Of a DNA stretch of 64,000 nt, positions 19,859 through 28,471 are shown in pieces (position 1 is the first letter of the stretch; each line of letters begins with the position of its first letter). Made by a program: the position numbers and the translations under genes. Origin of the DNA: Akkermansia muciniphila (GTDB lineage: Bacteria; Pseudomonadota; Gammaproteobacteria; Burkholderiales; Burkholderiaceae_C); contig CALQKH020000010.1 in the NCBI GenBank assembly GCA_943331105.2, forward strand, positions 1 to 64,000, read 5' to 3'. Under the pieces are notes generated by a model. That model had not been told where the DNA came from. It saw only the letters and a list, made by a program, of their open reading frames with translations, and did not search any database.

Positions 19859-20731
19859 TTGCGCATTGCCACCTTTGTCTACAACAACAAACGCCAAGTC
19901 GGTCAAGTCTCGGTTGACGGCCTGCAGGTCACGCCTTTTGCCCTGACACAGGCCCAAGCCCAGCATGGCGCCCAAATGTTGATCGACGCCATGGTGGCTG
20001 GTCAGCCCTTGCCAGCTTTGACGGCCACCCCTTTGGCCATTTCTTCGGTCAAGCTCGAATCTCCTTTGCCTGTGCCGCGCCGCAATGTCTGGTGTGTGGG
20101 CCGCAACTACCACGCCCACGCCAAAGAGCTGCAGGCTTCGGTGTTCAAAGACAGCAACACAGACACCAAGGCTTGGCCCATCGTTTTCACCAAGGTGCCT
20201 GAATGCGTGGTGGGTCCCACCGACGATGTGCAGCTGCCCGGTGCTGCGGTGTCTGAGCAAATCGACTATGAAGCCGAGTTGGCGGTGATCATTGGCCAAG
20301 GCGGCAAAAACATCAGCCAGGCCGATGCGATGAAACATGTGTTCGGCTACACCGTGGTCAACGACGTGACCGCCCGTGATGTCCAGATGCGCCACCAGCA
20401 GTGGGACATGGGCAAGTCTTTTGACACCTTTTGCCCCATGGGTCCGTGGCTCGTGACCGCCGACGACATCGACGGCCGGAAAACCCGTGTGCGCTGCTGG
20501 GTCAATGGCGAATTGCGCCAAGACGGCCCGACCGAGAACATGATTTTCGACATCCCCACGTTGATTGAAACCATCTCGCGCGGCATCACGCTTTACCCCG
20601 GTGACATCATCGCCACGGGCACGCCTGCCGGTGTGGGCATGGGTTTGAATCCACCCCGTTACATCGCCAAGGGTGATGTGATCCGTGTTGAGATCGATGG
20701 CATCGGCCACATCGAAAACCGTTTCGTCTGA
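19859..20731 (+). CDS. Fumarylacetoacetate hydrolase (FAH) family protein
   Basis: 290 residues from a TTG at 19859, chosen because AGGAG lies 8 bp upstream; the ATG at 19823 has no such site. FAH-fold motifs are GRNYHAHAKEL, the metal-ligand set in DYEAELAVIIG, GYTVVNDVTARDVQ, KSFDTFCPMGPW and the C-terminal GDIIATGTPAGVGMG. Enzymes of this family hydrolyse, decarboxylate or isomerise 2-oxo acids from ring cleavage. It heads the catabolic island and is followed 20 bp later by a Bug receptor. Confidence 0.88.
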   Translation: MRIATFVYNNKRQVGQVSVDGLQVTPFALTQAQAQHGAQMLIDAMVAGQPLPALTATPLAISSVKLESPLPVPRRNVWCVGRNYHAHAKELQASVFKDSNTDTKAWPIVFTKVPECVVGPTDDVQLPGAAVSEQIDYEAELAVIIGQGGKNISQADAMKHVFGYTVVNDVTARDVQMRHQQWDMGKSFDTFCPMGPWLVTADDIDGRKTRVRCWVNGELRQDGPTENMIFDIPTLIETISRGITLYPGDIIATGTPAGVGMGLNPPRYIAKGDVIRVEIDGIGHIENRFV

Positions 20732-20751
20732 CACCCATCAGGAGACAAAAA

Positions 20752-21726
20752 GTGAATTCAAGACAGTGGCTCAAAGTGATGATGGCTGCGGCCATCGCCT
20801 GTTCCGGTTGGTCGGCGATGGCGCAAGCCTATCCCACCAAGCCCATCACCATGGTGGTGCCTTTTCCGCCAGGTGGCGTGGCCGATACCGTGGGACGCCC
20901 CGTGGCCGAAGCCATGTCGCGCCACCTCAAGCAAAGCATTGTGGTCGAGAACAAAGGCGGTGCAGGGGGTGGCATCGGCATGGCGCAGGTGGCCAAATCC
21001 AAAGGGGATGGCTATACGCTTTTGATGTCGCTGTCTTCCTTGGTGGTGTTGCCAGAAGCCGCCCGCATCTTGCAGCAAACCCCGCTCTATGAAACCCGCC
21101 AACTCAAGCCCATTGCGCGTTTCACGGCCGACCCCACCGTGCTGGTGGTGCGCGCGGACAGCCCTTGGAAAACCTATGCCGAGTTCATGGCCTATGCCAA
21201 GACCAACCCGGGACGCATTTCTTTTGGGTCTTCGGGCAATTACGGCACGATGCACGTGCCCATGGAGCAGTTGAAAGCGGCCACGTCTTCGTTCATGTTG
21301 CACGTGCCGTACACCGGCGCAGGCCCTGCGGTCTTGTCTTTGTTGGGAGGCCAAATTGAAGCCTTGTCCACCGGGCCTGCCAGTGTGAAACAACACATTG
21401 CCTCTGGCCGTTTGCGTGCATTGGCGCACTGGGGTGAAGGTCGTTTGGCCAGCATGCCCGAAGTGCCCAGTTTCAAGGAGTTGGGTGTACCCATCCAGTA
21501 TTCGCAATGGTCCGGCATGTTTGTTCCTGCCGACACCCCGCCCGCTGTGGTGGACGCTTTGCGCCAAGCCGCTCGCTTTGCTGCACAAGATGCGCGTGCT
21601 GTTGCCGCACTGACCTCTGCGGGCACGTCGTTCATGTACCAAGACGCGCCCGACTTTGAGCGCTTTGTCCAAGCCGACGCCAAAGACATGGGTGCTTTGG
21701 TCAAGCGCATTGGCAAAGTGGACTGA
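20752..21726 (+). CDS. Bug-family tripartite tricarboxylate-type substrate-binding protein
   Basis: 324 residues with a Sec signal peptide ending around AMAQA. Bug/TctC family hallmarks are YPTKPITMVVPFPPGGVADTVGR and VENKGGAGGGIG, which form the ligand carboxylate loop. The binding pocket lies between two lobes. It starts at GTG after an AGGAG site and is the first of three receptors in this island. No TctA/TctB membrane components are encoded in the window. The ligand is unknown, but is probably a carboxylate related to the pathway substrate. Confidence 0.9.
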   Translation: MNSRQWLKVMMAAAIACSGWSAMAQAYPTKPITMVVPFPPGGVADTVGRPVAEAMSRHLKQSIVVENKGGAGGGIGMAQVAKSKGDGYTLLMSLSSLVVLPEAARILQQTPLYETRQLKPIARFTADPTVLVVRADSPWKTYAEFMAYAKTNPGRISFGSSGNYGTMHVPMEQLKAATSSFMLHVPYTGAGPAVLSLLGGQIEALSTGPASVKQHIASGRLRALAHWGEGRLASMPEVPSFKELGVPIQYSQWSGMFVPADTPPAVVDALRQAARFAAQDARAVAALTSAGTSFMYQDAPDFERFVQADAKDMGALVKRIGKVD

Positions 21727-21787
21727 AGAGCCCCTTTGGCCTCGCTTTAGCCCATTCTTTCTCATTTGAATTAAACAAGGATTTCCC

Positions 21788-22681
21788 GTGATCTGGAGTC
21801 AAGAGTATTTTGTCAATCGCGAAGACGTTCGCCTGTATGTGTACCGCAAACGTGCCACCGCCCCTGTAGCGGGCGAGGCCGTCAAACCCGTGCTGTTTTT
21901 GGTTCATGGCTCGACAGTTTCAGGGCGCAGCACCTATGACCTGCAAGTGCCTGGAGGCCAGGACTATTCGGTCATGGATTACTTTGCAGAACGCGGCTAT
22001 GACGTTTGGACTGTTGATCATGAGGGCTACGGCCGATCCAGTTGGTCTGGCCGTGGCAACAGCGATGTGCGTACAGGCGCCAAAGACTTGGCTGCGGTTG
22101 TTCCATTTGTCTTGCAAACAACAGGCGCAGAAAAAATCAACATTTTTGGTTCATCCTCCGGCGCATTGCGCGCTTGTCTTTACACCGAAGCGCACCCCCA
22201 AACTGTGGCGCGCCTGGGTCTTTCGGCCTTGGTTTACACCGGTGCCGGTTCGCCTACCTTGGAGCAGCGCCGCAAAAAACTGCCTGAGTACAGTGCCAGC
22301 CCCCGTCGCAAAGTGGATTTGGCTTTTTATGAAGGCATGTTCAACCGTGACAAACCCGGCTCCAGTGAAGACAGCGTGCCCAAGGCGATTGCAGCGGTGG
22401 AGTTACCGCTGGTCAGCGAGGTGCCCACCGGCACCTATGTGGACATGTGCGCCAACTTGCCTTTGGCCAAGCCCGAGGCCATTCCCTGTCCTACTTTGGT
22501 GATCCGCGGCGAGTTCGACGGCATTGCTGCTGAGCCCGATTTGTTGGACTTCTTCACACGCCTGCCGACCAAAGACAAACAGTTTGTGGTTTTGTCTGGC
22601 ATTGCGCACAACCCGATGATGGGCGTGGTTCGCAACAAGTTCCACTTTGCACTGGAGAACTTTCTCAAAGCACCTCTTTGA
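21788..22681 (+). CDS. Alpha/beta hydrolase (first of two paralogs)
   Basis: 297 residues. The alpha/beta hydrolase fold shows LFLVHGSTVSG (oxyanion region), the nucleophile elbow GSSSGALR, the acid residue in IRGEFDGIA and the histidine in LSGIAHNPM. No signal peptide is evident. The start is GTG with AAGGA upstream. The next hydrolase gene shares segments such as YFAERGYDVW/WFAERGFDTW, GAGSPTLEQR/GQGSPTLAER, FNRD and TGTYVDMC, so the two are paralogs. Likely role: ester, lactone or C-C bond hydrolysis in the island's pathway. Confidence 0.85.
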   Translation: MIWSQEYFVNREDVRLYVYRKRATAPVAGEAVKPVLFLVHGSTVSGRSTYDLQVPGGQDYSVMDYFAERGYDVWTVDHEGYGRSSWSGRGNSDVRTGAKDLAAVVPFVLQTTGAEKINIFGSSSGALRACLYTEAHPQTVARLGLSALVYTGAGSPTLEQRRKKLPEYSASPRRKVDLAFYEGMFNRDKPGSSEDSVPKAIAAVELPLVSEVPTGTYVDMCANLPLAKPEAIPCPTLVIRGEFDGIAAEPDLLDFFTRLPTKDKQFVVLSGIAHNPMMGVVRNKFHFALENFLKAPL

Positions 22682-22784
22682 GTGCGCCATCAACCCTATG
22701 CGTCAAGGGGCGCAGCAAGAACGCATGAAAGGCCCGCCAAGAGGCTTGATCTGCAATTAAAAATTCCAACAGGAGACAAGCACC

Positions 22785-23699
22785 ATGGCAAACGTTGAAT
22801 GGTCTGGCGGCCAAGAGCACTGGACCCATAAAGAAGACATCCGCCTTTTTTTGTGGCAGAAAACAGCATCTCCCAAAGTCCCGTATGCGGGCACGATTTT
22901 GTTTGTACATGGTTCGTCCATGGCCTCACAACCCACGTTTGATTTGAGTGTGCCCGGACGCCCACACTCGTCCGTGATGGACTGGTTTGCTGAGCGCGGC
23001 TTTGACACATGGTGCATGGACAACGAAGGCTATGGTCGTTCGGACAAGCACCGTCCCATCAACTTTGACATCAGCAACGGGGCCGATGATCTGTCTGTGG
23101 GTAGCGCCTACATTCTTGAAAAAACAGGCGCCAAGCAACTGCTGGTCTACGGCATTTCTTCGGGCGCCCTGAAGGCCGCCTTGTTTGCGCAAAGGCACCC
23201 AGAGCGTGTGGCCAAACTGGCGCTGGACGCTTTTGTTTGGACGGGTCAAGGCAGCCCAACTTTGGCCGAGCGCGCCAAAAAATTACCCGAATTTTTGGCC
23301 AAAAACAGCCGCCCCATTGACAGAGCTTTTGTGCACAGCATCTTCAACCGTGACCACGCCGAGTGCGCAGACGACGCCACCAAGGATGCATTTGCCGATG
23401 CCATCCTTACCCTGGACTCATCCATGCCCACGGGCACCTATGTGGACATGTGCTCCAAGTTGCCCTTGGTAGACCCCACCCAAGTCAAGGCCGCGACGCT
23501 CATCATGCGCGGCGAATACGATGGCATAGCCAGCTTGGACGACCTGATCAATTTCTACAAGTTGCTGCCCTGCACCAACAAGCAATTCAGCATCATGCAA
23601 GGCATCTCGCATGCCAGTTTCCAGCAAAAAAACCACCTGATGGTCTACCAAATTTTGCACAGCTTCTTTTCTCAACCGGACCCCATCTACAAAGGTTAA
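22785..23699 (+). CDS. Alpha/beta hydrolase (second of two paralogs)
   Basis: 304 residues. The fold shows ILFVHGSSMAS, the nucleophile elbow GISSGALKAA, the acid in MRGEYDGIA and the histidine in MQGISHASF. It is preceded by AGGAG. It lies 103 bp after its paralog and immediately upstream of a Bug receptor gene. It is probably cytoplasmic. Substrate not identifiable from sequence. Confidence 0.85.
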   Translation: MANVEWSGGQEHWTHKEDIRLFLWQKTASPKVPYAGTILFVHGSSMASQPTFDLSVPGRPHSSVMDWFAERGFDTWCMDNEGYGRSDKHRPINFDISNGADDLSVGSAYILEKTGAKQLLVYGISSGALKAALFAQRHPERVAKLALDAFVWTGQGSPTLAERAKKLPEFLAKNSRPIDRAFVHSIFNRDHAECADDATKDAFADAILTLDSSMPTGTYVDMCSKLPLVDPTQVKAATLIMRGEYDGIASLDDLINFYKLLPCTNKQFSIMQGISHASFQQKNHLMVYQILHSFFSQPDPIYKG

Positions 23700-23701
23700 A
23701 C

Positions 23702-24670
23702 ATGAAAAAGCTATTGAACACTGTGTGTGCCGCTGCCTTATTGGCGCTGTCTTTGGGTGCAGCCCAAGCCCAGACCTACCCCAGCAAGCCGGTCAAAATT
23801 GTGGTGCCGTTTGGGCCGGGTGGGTTCACCGATGTCGTGGCCCGAATTCTGGGCGTCAAGTTGAGCGAAAGCTTGGGTCAGCCGGTCGTGATCGAGAACA
23901 GGCCTGGAGCGGGCTCGATGATCGGGACTGACCAAGTGGCGAAATCGGCACCCGATGGGCATACCCTGTTGATTGTTTCTTCGACCCATGTCATCAGCCC
24001 CTGGATTTACAAAAGCGTCCCCTACGACCCCATCAAGGCATTTGTGCCTGTCACCAAGTTGGTCGATTCGCCTTATGTGTTGTTGACCAACCCCAAGGTG
24101 CCAGCCAAAAACGTGCAAGAGTTCATTGCACTGGCCAAAGCGCAGCCTGATGCCATCCACTACGCGTCGTCCGGCAATGGCAGTGCGCAGCACTTGATCG
24201 GTGGCTTGTTCGCATCGATGACCAAAACCCAGCTCAAGCACGTGCCTTACCGAAGCAGCAATTTGGCGGCAACCGACTTGGTCGCTGGTGTCGTAGAAAG
24301 CAGTTTTGCGGGTGTGCCCAACGCCTTGGCCCAAGTGCCCAATGGCCGCCTCAATGCCTTGGCGGTGACGAGTGCCAAGCGCATACCTCAGCTGCCCAAT
24401 GTGCCCACCATGCAAGAGGCCGGCGTTGCAGGTTTTGATGCCACCATTTGGTTGGCGCTGTTGGCGCCGGCCGGTACGCCCGCCAGCATCGTTAACCGCT
24501 TGAACAGCGACGTCGCCAAAATCATGAATACACCCGAAACACAAAAAGCCATGTTTGATGCGGGCGTTGAAGTCAGTTTGTCTACCCCTGCCGCGATGTC
24601 ACAACTCATGGTTTCTGAAATGGACAAATGGGGCAAAGTGGTCAAAGAAGCGGGCATCAAGCTGGAGTAA
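23702..24670 (+). CDS. Bug-family substrate-binding protein (second)
   Basis: 322 residues. The signal peptide MKKLLNTVCAAALLALSLGAAQAQ is followed by TYPSKPVKIVVPFGPGGFTDVVAR and ENRPGAGSMIGTD. The ORF track fuses upstream frame, but MKKLLNT at 23702, two bases after the preceding stop, is the clear start. It is a periplasmic receptor for a small organic acid or related compound. It resembles the next receptor more closely than the first one of the island, sharing SSGNG and HVPY segments. Confidence 0.91.
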   Translation: MKKLLNTVCAAALLALSLGAAQAQTYPSKPVKIVVPFGPGGFTDVVARILGVKLSESLGQPVVIENRPGAGSMIGTDQVAKSAPDGHTLLIVSSTHVISPWIYKSVPYDPIKAFVPVTKLVDSPYVLLTNPKVPAKNVQEFIALAKAQPDAIHYASSGNGSAQHLIGGLFASMTKTQLKHVPYRSSNLAATDLVAGVVESSFAGVPNALAQVPNGRLNALAVTSAKRIPQLPNVPTMQEAGVAGFDATIWLALLAPAGTPASIVNRLNSDVAKIMNTPETQKAMFDAGVEVSLSTPAAMSQLMVSEMDKWGKVVKEAGIKLE

Positions 24671-24738
24671 AGCGGGTGTTCTGTGGTTTTTTCGTTGCTG
24701 TTTTTTTAATCAATTTTTAGACGACTTGGAGACAAAAC

Positions 24739-25710
24739 ATGTTGACCTTGCATCAATCTTTGAAATGGGTGGCCATGGGCTTGGCCTTGTCAGCGGGATG
24801 GGCACAAGCGCAAACCTACCCGAACCGACCCGTGAAAATCGTGGTGCCATTTGCAGCTGGTGGGCCAGCCGATAACTACGCCCGGTTTATGGCGCAACGA
24901 CTGACCGAGGAGCTCAAGCAGTCGTTCGTGATCGACAACAAACCCGGCGCAGGTTCGATCATTGGCACCGACTTGGCTGCCAAGTCGCCGGCCGATGGTT
25001 ACACCTTGTTGATGATGTCGAACACGCACACCGTCAACGAGTCATTGATCCCCACCAAACCGTTTGCCTTGATGCGCGATTTTGTGGGCATCGCGCCCAT
25101 CAATTACTCGGCTTTGCTGTTGGTGGCTCACCCCTCTGTGCCAGTCAAAAACGTGGGCGAGTTGGTGGCTTTGGCCAAATCCAGACCCGGCAAGATCAAT
25201 TACGCCTCGTCTGGCAACGGCACGCCATACCACATGGCTGGCGAGTTGTTCAAGTTCATGGCGGGCATTGACATGACCCATGTGCCCTACAAAGGCAGCT
25301 CCGGTGCTCGCACCGACATCGTGGGGGGCCAGGTGGACGTGATGTTCGATGCGGAAACCACCATGGCCACTTTGTCACGCGAAGGCAAGGTCCGCGCCTT
25401 GGCCAGCACCGGTCTGAGCCGCTCCAGCAACCTGCCCGATTTGGCAACTGTCCATGAGTCAGGTGTGCCCCGGTTTGAAGCCAGCATTTGGCTCGGCTTG
25501 ATGGCGCCCAAAGGCACACCCGCCGATGTGGTGAACAGGCTCAATGCCGAAGTGCGCAAGATTGTGAACAACCCCGATGTGAGGGCCGCTTGGGCCAAGC
25601 AAGGCGCGGTGCCGATGTCGATGACTGTGTCGGAGTTCGACCAGTATCTGAACGCCGACATTGCCAAGTGGGCCAACATTGTGAAGGTCTCAGGCGCCAA
25701 GCCGGACTGA
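24739..25710 (+). CDS. Bug-family substrate-binding protein (third)
   Basis: 323 residues with a Sec signal peptide ending WAQAQ. Motifs are TYPNRPVKIVVPFAAGGPADNYAR, DNKPGAGSIIGTD and INYASSGNGTPYH. It lies directly upstream of the molybdenum-hydroxylase small subunit (3 bp gap), so uptake and oxidation of the substrate are probably linked. No membrane permease is adjacent. Confidence 0.91.
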   Translation: MLTLHQSLKWVAMGLALSAGWAQAQTYPNRPVKIVVPFAAGGPADNYARFMAQRLTEELKQSFVIDNKPGAGSIIGTDLAAKSPADGYTLLMMSNTHTVNESLIPTKPFALMRDFVGIAPINYSALLLVAHPSVPVKNVGELVALAKSRPGKINYASSGNGTPYHMAGELFKFMAGIDMTHVPYKGSSGARTDIVGGQVDVMFDAETTMATLSREGKVRALASTGLSRSSNLPDLATVHESGVPRFEASIWLGLMAPKGTPADVVNRLNAEVRKIVNNPDVRAAWAKQGAVPMSMTVSEFDQYLNADIAKWANIVKVSGAKPD

Positions 25711-25713
25711 CCC

Positions 25714-26199
25714 ATGACCCAGGCTGTGGCTCAAGCCGTGCGATTTCAGCTGAACGGCCGCAGCGTGTCCGTGCAAGCTGAAAGCGGGCAAAGCCTGCTC
25801 GACTTATTGCGCAGCACGCTACAGCTCAAAGCCACGCGCATGGGCTGCGGGCAGGGCCAGTGCGGTGCTTGTCGCGTCATGCTGGATGGTCACGCTGTGT
25901 CATCCTGTGAAACGCCCTTGTGGGCCGTCGAAGGCAAAGCCGTGATCACGGTGGAAGGCCTGGGCAGTCGCTCGGCACCGCATGCCCTGCAAACCGCCTT
26001 CATCGAAGAGCAGGCCATGCAGTGCGGCTTTTGCACCAGCGGTATCTTGATGTCTGCCGCCGCCTTGCTGCAACGCCAGCCTCGTCCCAGCCGACAAGAA
26101 ATTGTCCAAGCCATTGACGGGCACTTGTGTCGGTGTGGGGCGCACAACCGGGTGGTGCGGGCGATTGAAAAAGCCGCGGTGCGGCTGGCTGCGCCATGA
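25714..26199 (+). CDS. 2x[2Fe-2S] small subunit of xanthine dehydrogenase-family hydroxylase
   Basis: 161 residues. A plant-type [2Fe-2S] domain (GCGQGQCGACRVMLDG plus a later cysteine) is followed by the helical [2Fe-2S]-binding domain with CGFCTSG and DGHLCRCGAH. It matches the small subunits of isoquinoline 1-oxidoreductase (IorA) and nicotinate dehydrogenase (NicA). It overlaps the large-subunit gene by four bases (ATGA). It transfers electrons from the molybdenum centre. Confidence 0.93.
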   Translation: MTQAVAQAVRFQLNGRSVSVQAESGQSLLDLLRSTLQLKATRMGCGQGQCGACRVMLDGHAVSSCETPLWAVEGKAVITVEGLGSRSAPHALQTAFIEEQAMQCGFCTSGILMSAAALLQRQPRPSRQEIVQAIDGHLCRCGAHNRVVRAIEKAAVRLAAP

Positions 26200-28457
26200 C
26201 CCCCGAATCCCTCAAAGCGCAACCGCTGCTGCGTCAATGGTTGGCATTGGGTCCGGATGGACGGGTGCAGGCGTTTTCAGGCAAAGTCGATTTGGGGCAA
26301 GGCATCTCTCACGCGCTGCGGCTGATCGTGGCCGAAGAATTGCGGCTGCGGCCCGAACAAATCGACATGGTGCCCGCCAGCACCGCGTTCAGTCCTGACG
26401 AAGCCGTGACCTCGGGCAGTTTGTCGATTCAGCACTCGGGCACAGCCCTGCGCTGTGCGGCCGCACATTGGCGCGAAGCTTGCCGACAAGTGATGGCGGA
26501 GCGACTGGGTGGTTTGGGTGTGGTTTTGCAAGATGTGCGCTGCGAAGGCGGGCTGTTTTACGTATCCTGCCAGCATCCGGATGACGCACCTGAATCCTTG
26601 CCTCGGGCCTCTTACGCGGCGTTGTCAAACCCTGCCATGTGGGAGGCTGCGATCGAGCCTTGGCACATTCAGGCGGTGCACGCCGTGCATGACCTGAACA
26701 GCGCAGAGTCAGCCCCCTTGCGCCCCGATGTGGCAGCCAAAGTGTTTGGTGAATTTGAATACATTCACGACCGTGTGATGCCGGGCGCGGCACACCCTAT
26801 GTGCCATGGCCTGGTGTTTCGTCCTGGCACCCTCAGCGCCGAGCTGATCGAGCACGACATCCAAGAGCTGACCCTCGCTTTGCATCGCACCGCTGGCGTT
26901 CTGAAAGTCGTGCGTGACGGTTTGTTGTTGGGCGTGTTGGCCGAGACCGAATACGCTTTGAGCCAGATCGCCAGAAAGATTGAAGAAGATGTTGCGCTTG
27001 GGAAGCTTTGGCGCTGCGATGCAGAAGTGCCAGACCCCTTGGAACTTGCAAGCTGGCTGAAAACCCAAGCACTGGACACCACAGTCGTGGCCGATACGGC
27101 CAGCAAATCCGACACGAATGCAAATGTTGATTCGGGCAGGAGCCCAGCCAGTCACCTGCGCGTGGTCGCCGAGTTTGAAAGGCCGTTTTTGCAGCACGCG
27201 TCCATTGGTTTGTGCTGCGCCTTGGCGCAATGGAAGGAACAATCGTTGGAGGTCTGGACCCACTGTCAAGGCATTTACAACCTGCGTCGTGATTTGGCCT
27301 TGGCTTTTGATCAGCCTGCTGAACAGGTGCAGGTTACGCATGTCGAAGGTGCTGGATGTTATGGCCACAATGGCGCAGATGACGTGGCTTGGGATGCCGC
27401 ATGGCTGGCGCGGCAAGTGCCTGGTCGCCCTGTGCGGGTTCAGTGGACGCGTCAAGCCGAGCTGGGCCACGCCCCTTTGGCCCCAGCCATGTCGGTGCGC
27501 ATCGAAGCGGCTGTGAACAAAGACGGACAGTTGAGCCATTGGACGCAAACCGTGTGGGGCCAAGGCCATGGCACAAGGCCTGGCCGAGGCCAAACACCTG
27601 CTTTGCTCGGTGCATGGCAGACCGCCTGCCCCGCGCCTGTGACTTTGGCTGTGAATGCTGCCATGGCAGCCGGAGGCGGATCAGAGCGAAACGCCCAGCC
27701 GCCCTATAACATCCCTTTGGTCAAAGTCATCAACCACCGAGTGCTGAGCATGCCTTTTCGCGTCTCGGCCATGCGGGCTTTGGGCGCTCCTGTCAACGTG
27801 TTGGCCGCAGAGTCGGTCATGGACGAATTGGCGCAAGGGCTGCAGCAAGACCCATTGGCGTTTCGCCTGGCGCACTTGCAAGGTGCAGAGCACGCCCGTG
27901 CTGCAGCTGTGTTGCAAAAAGCAGCCGATATGGCGGGTTGGTCAAGGCCTGCGCATACAGACCGCCCCGAAGGCTGGGGTAGGGGCTTGGCCTATGCGCG
28001 TTATAAAAACACGGGTGCGTTTTGCGCTGTGGTGGTCGAATTGGTGGTGGCCGAAAAAGTCAAGTTGCACAAAATTTGGATCGCCGCCGATGTGGGCCAT
28101 GTGGTGGATGCGGATGGTGCCATCAACCAGCTCGAAGGTGGCGCGCTGCAAGCCACCAGTTGGGCGCTGTGCGAAGCTGCGCAACTGAGCCCCCAAGGCA
28201 TCGCATCGAACGACTGGACCCGCTACCCGATTTTGAAATTCAGCGACATGCCCGAAGTCTCGGTCAACTTGATGCCTGATGAAAGCCATGCCTCGCTGGG
28301 TGCTGGCGAATGCAGTGCCGGACCGACTTGCGCGGCCATCGCCAACGCCATCTTTGATGCCATTGGCGTGCGCGTGCGCAGCATGCCTTTTACGCCCGAT
28401 AACCTGATGCGTGCCATCGACAACGGTGCACCGCCACAAGCTTCAACCTTTCCTTGA
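26196..28457 (+). CDS. Molybdopterin-binding large subunit of xanthine dehydrogenase-family hydroxylase
   Basis: 753 residues, IorB/NicB-like in size and organisation. FSGKVDLGQGISHAL is the N-terminal molybdopterin-cytosine-dinucleotide contact, and PGAAHPMCHGLV, CYGHNGADDVAWDAAWLAR and VRVQWTR lie in the central region. The catalytic glutamate is in the C-terminal GAGECSAGPTCAAIANAI motif. The enzyme should hydroxylate an N-heterocycle or aldehyde using water. No cytochrome c or FAD subunit is adjacent, so the electron acceptor is unclear. Translationally coupled to the small subunit. Confidence 0.9.
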   Translation: MTPESLKAQPLLRQWLALGPDGRVQAFSGKVDLGQGISHALRLIVAEELRLRPEQIDMVPASTAFSPDEAVTSGSLSIQHSGTALRCAAAHWREACRQVMAERLGGLGVVLQDVRCEGGLFYVSCQHPDDAPESLPRASYAALSNPAMWEAAIEPWHIQAVHAVHDLNSAESAPLRPDVAAKVFGEFEYIHDRVMPGAAHPMCHGLVFRPGTLSAELIEHDIQELTLALHRTAGVLKVVRDGLLLGVLAETEYALSQIARKIEEDVALGKLWRCDAEVPDPLELASWLKTQALDTTVVADTASKSDTNANVDSGRSPASHLRVVAEFERPFLQHASIGLCCALAQWKEQSLEVWTHCQGIYNLRRDLALAFDQPAEQVQVTHVEGAGCYGHNGADDVAWDAAWLARQVPGRPVRVQWTRQAELGHAPLAPAMSVRIEAAVNKDGQLSHWTQTVWGQGHGTRPGRGQTPALLGAWQTACPAPVTLAVNAAMAAGGGSERNAQPPYNIPLVKVINHRVLSMPFRVSAMRALGAPVNVLAAESVMDELAQGLQQDPLAFRLAHLQGAEHARAAAVLQKAADMAGWSRPAHTDRPEGWGRGLAYARYKNTGAFCAVVVELVVAEKVKLHKIWIAADVGHVVDADGAINQLEGGALQATSWALCEAAQLSPQGIASNDWTRYPILKFSDMPEVSVNLMPDESHASLGAGECSAGPTCAAIANAIFDAIGVRVRSMPFTPDNLMRAIDNGAPPQASTFP

Positions 28458-28471
28458 ACTGAGAGAACAAC

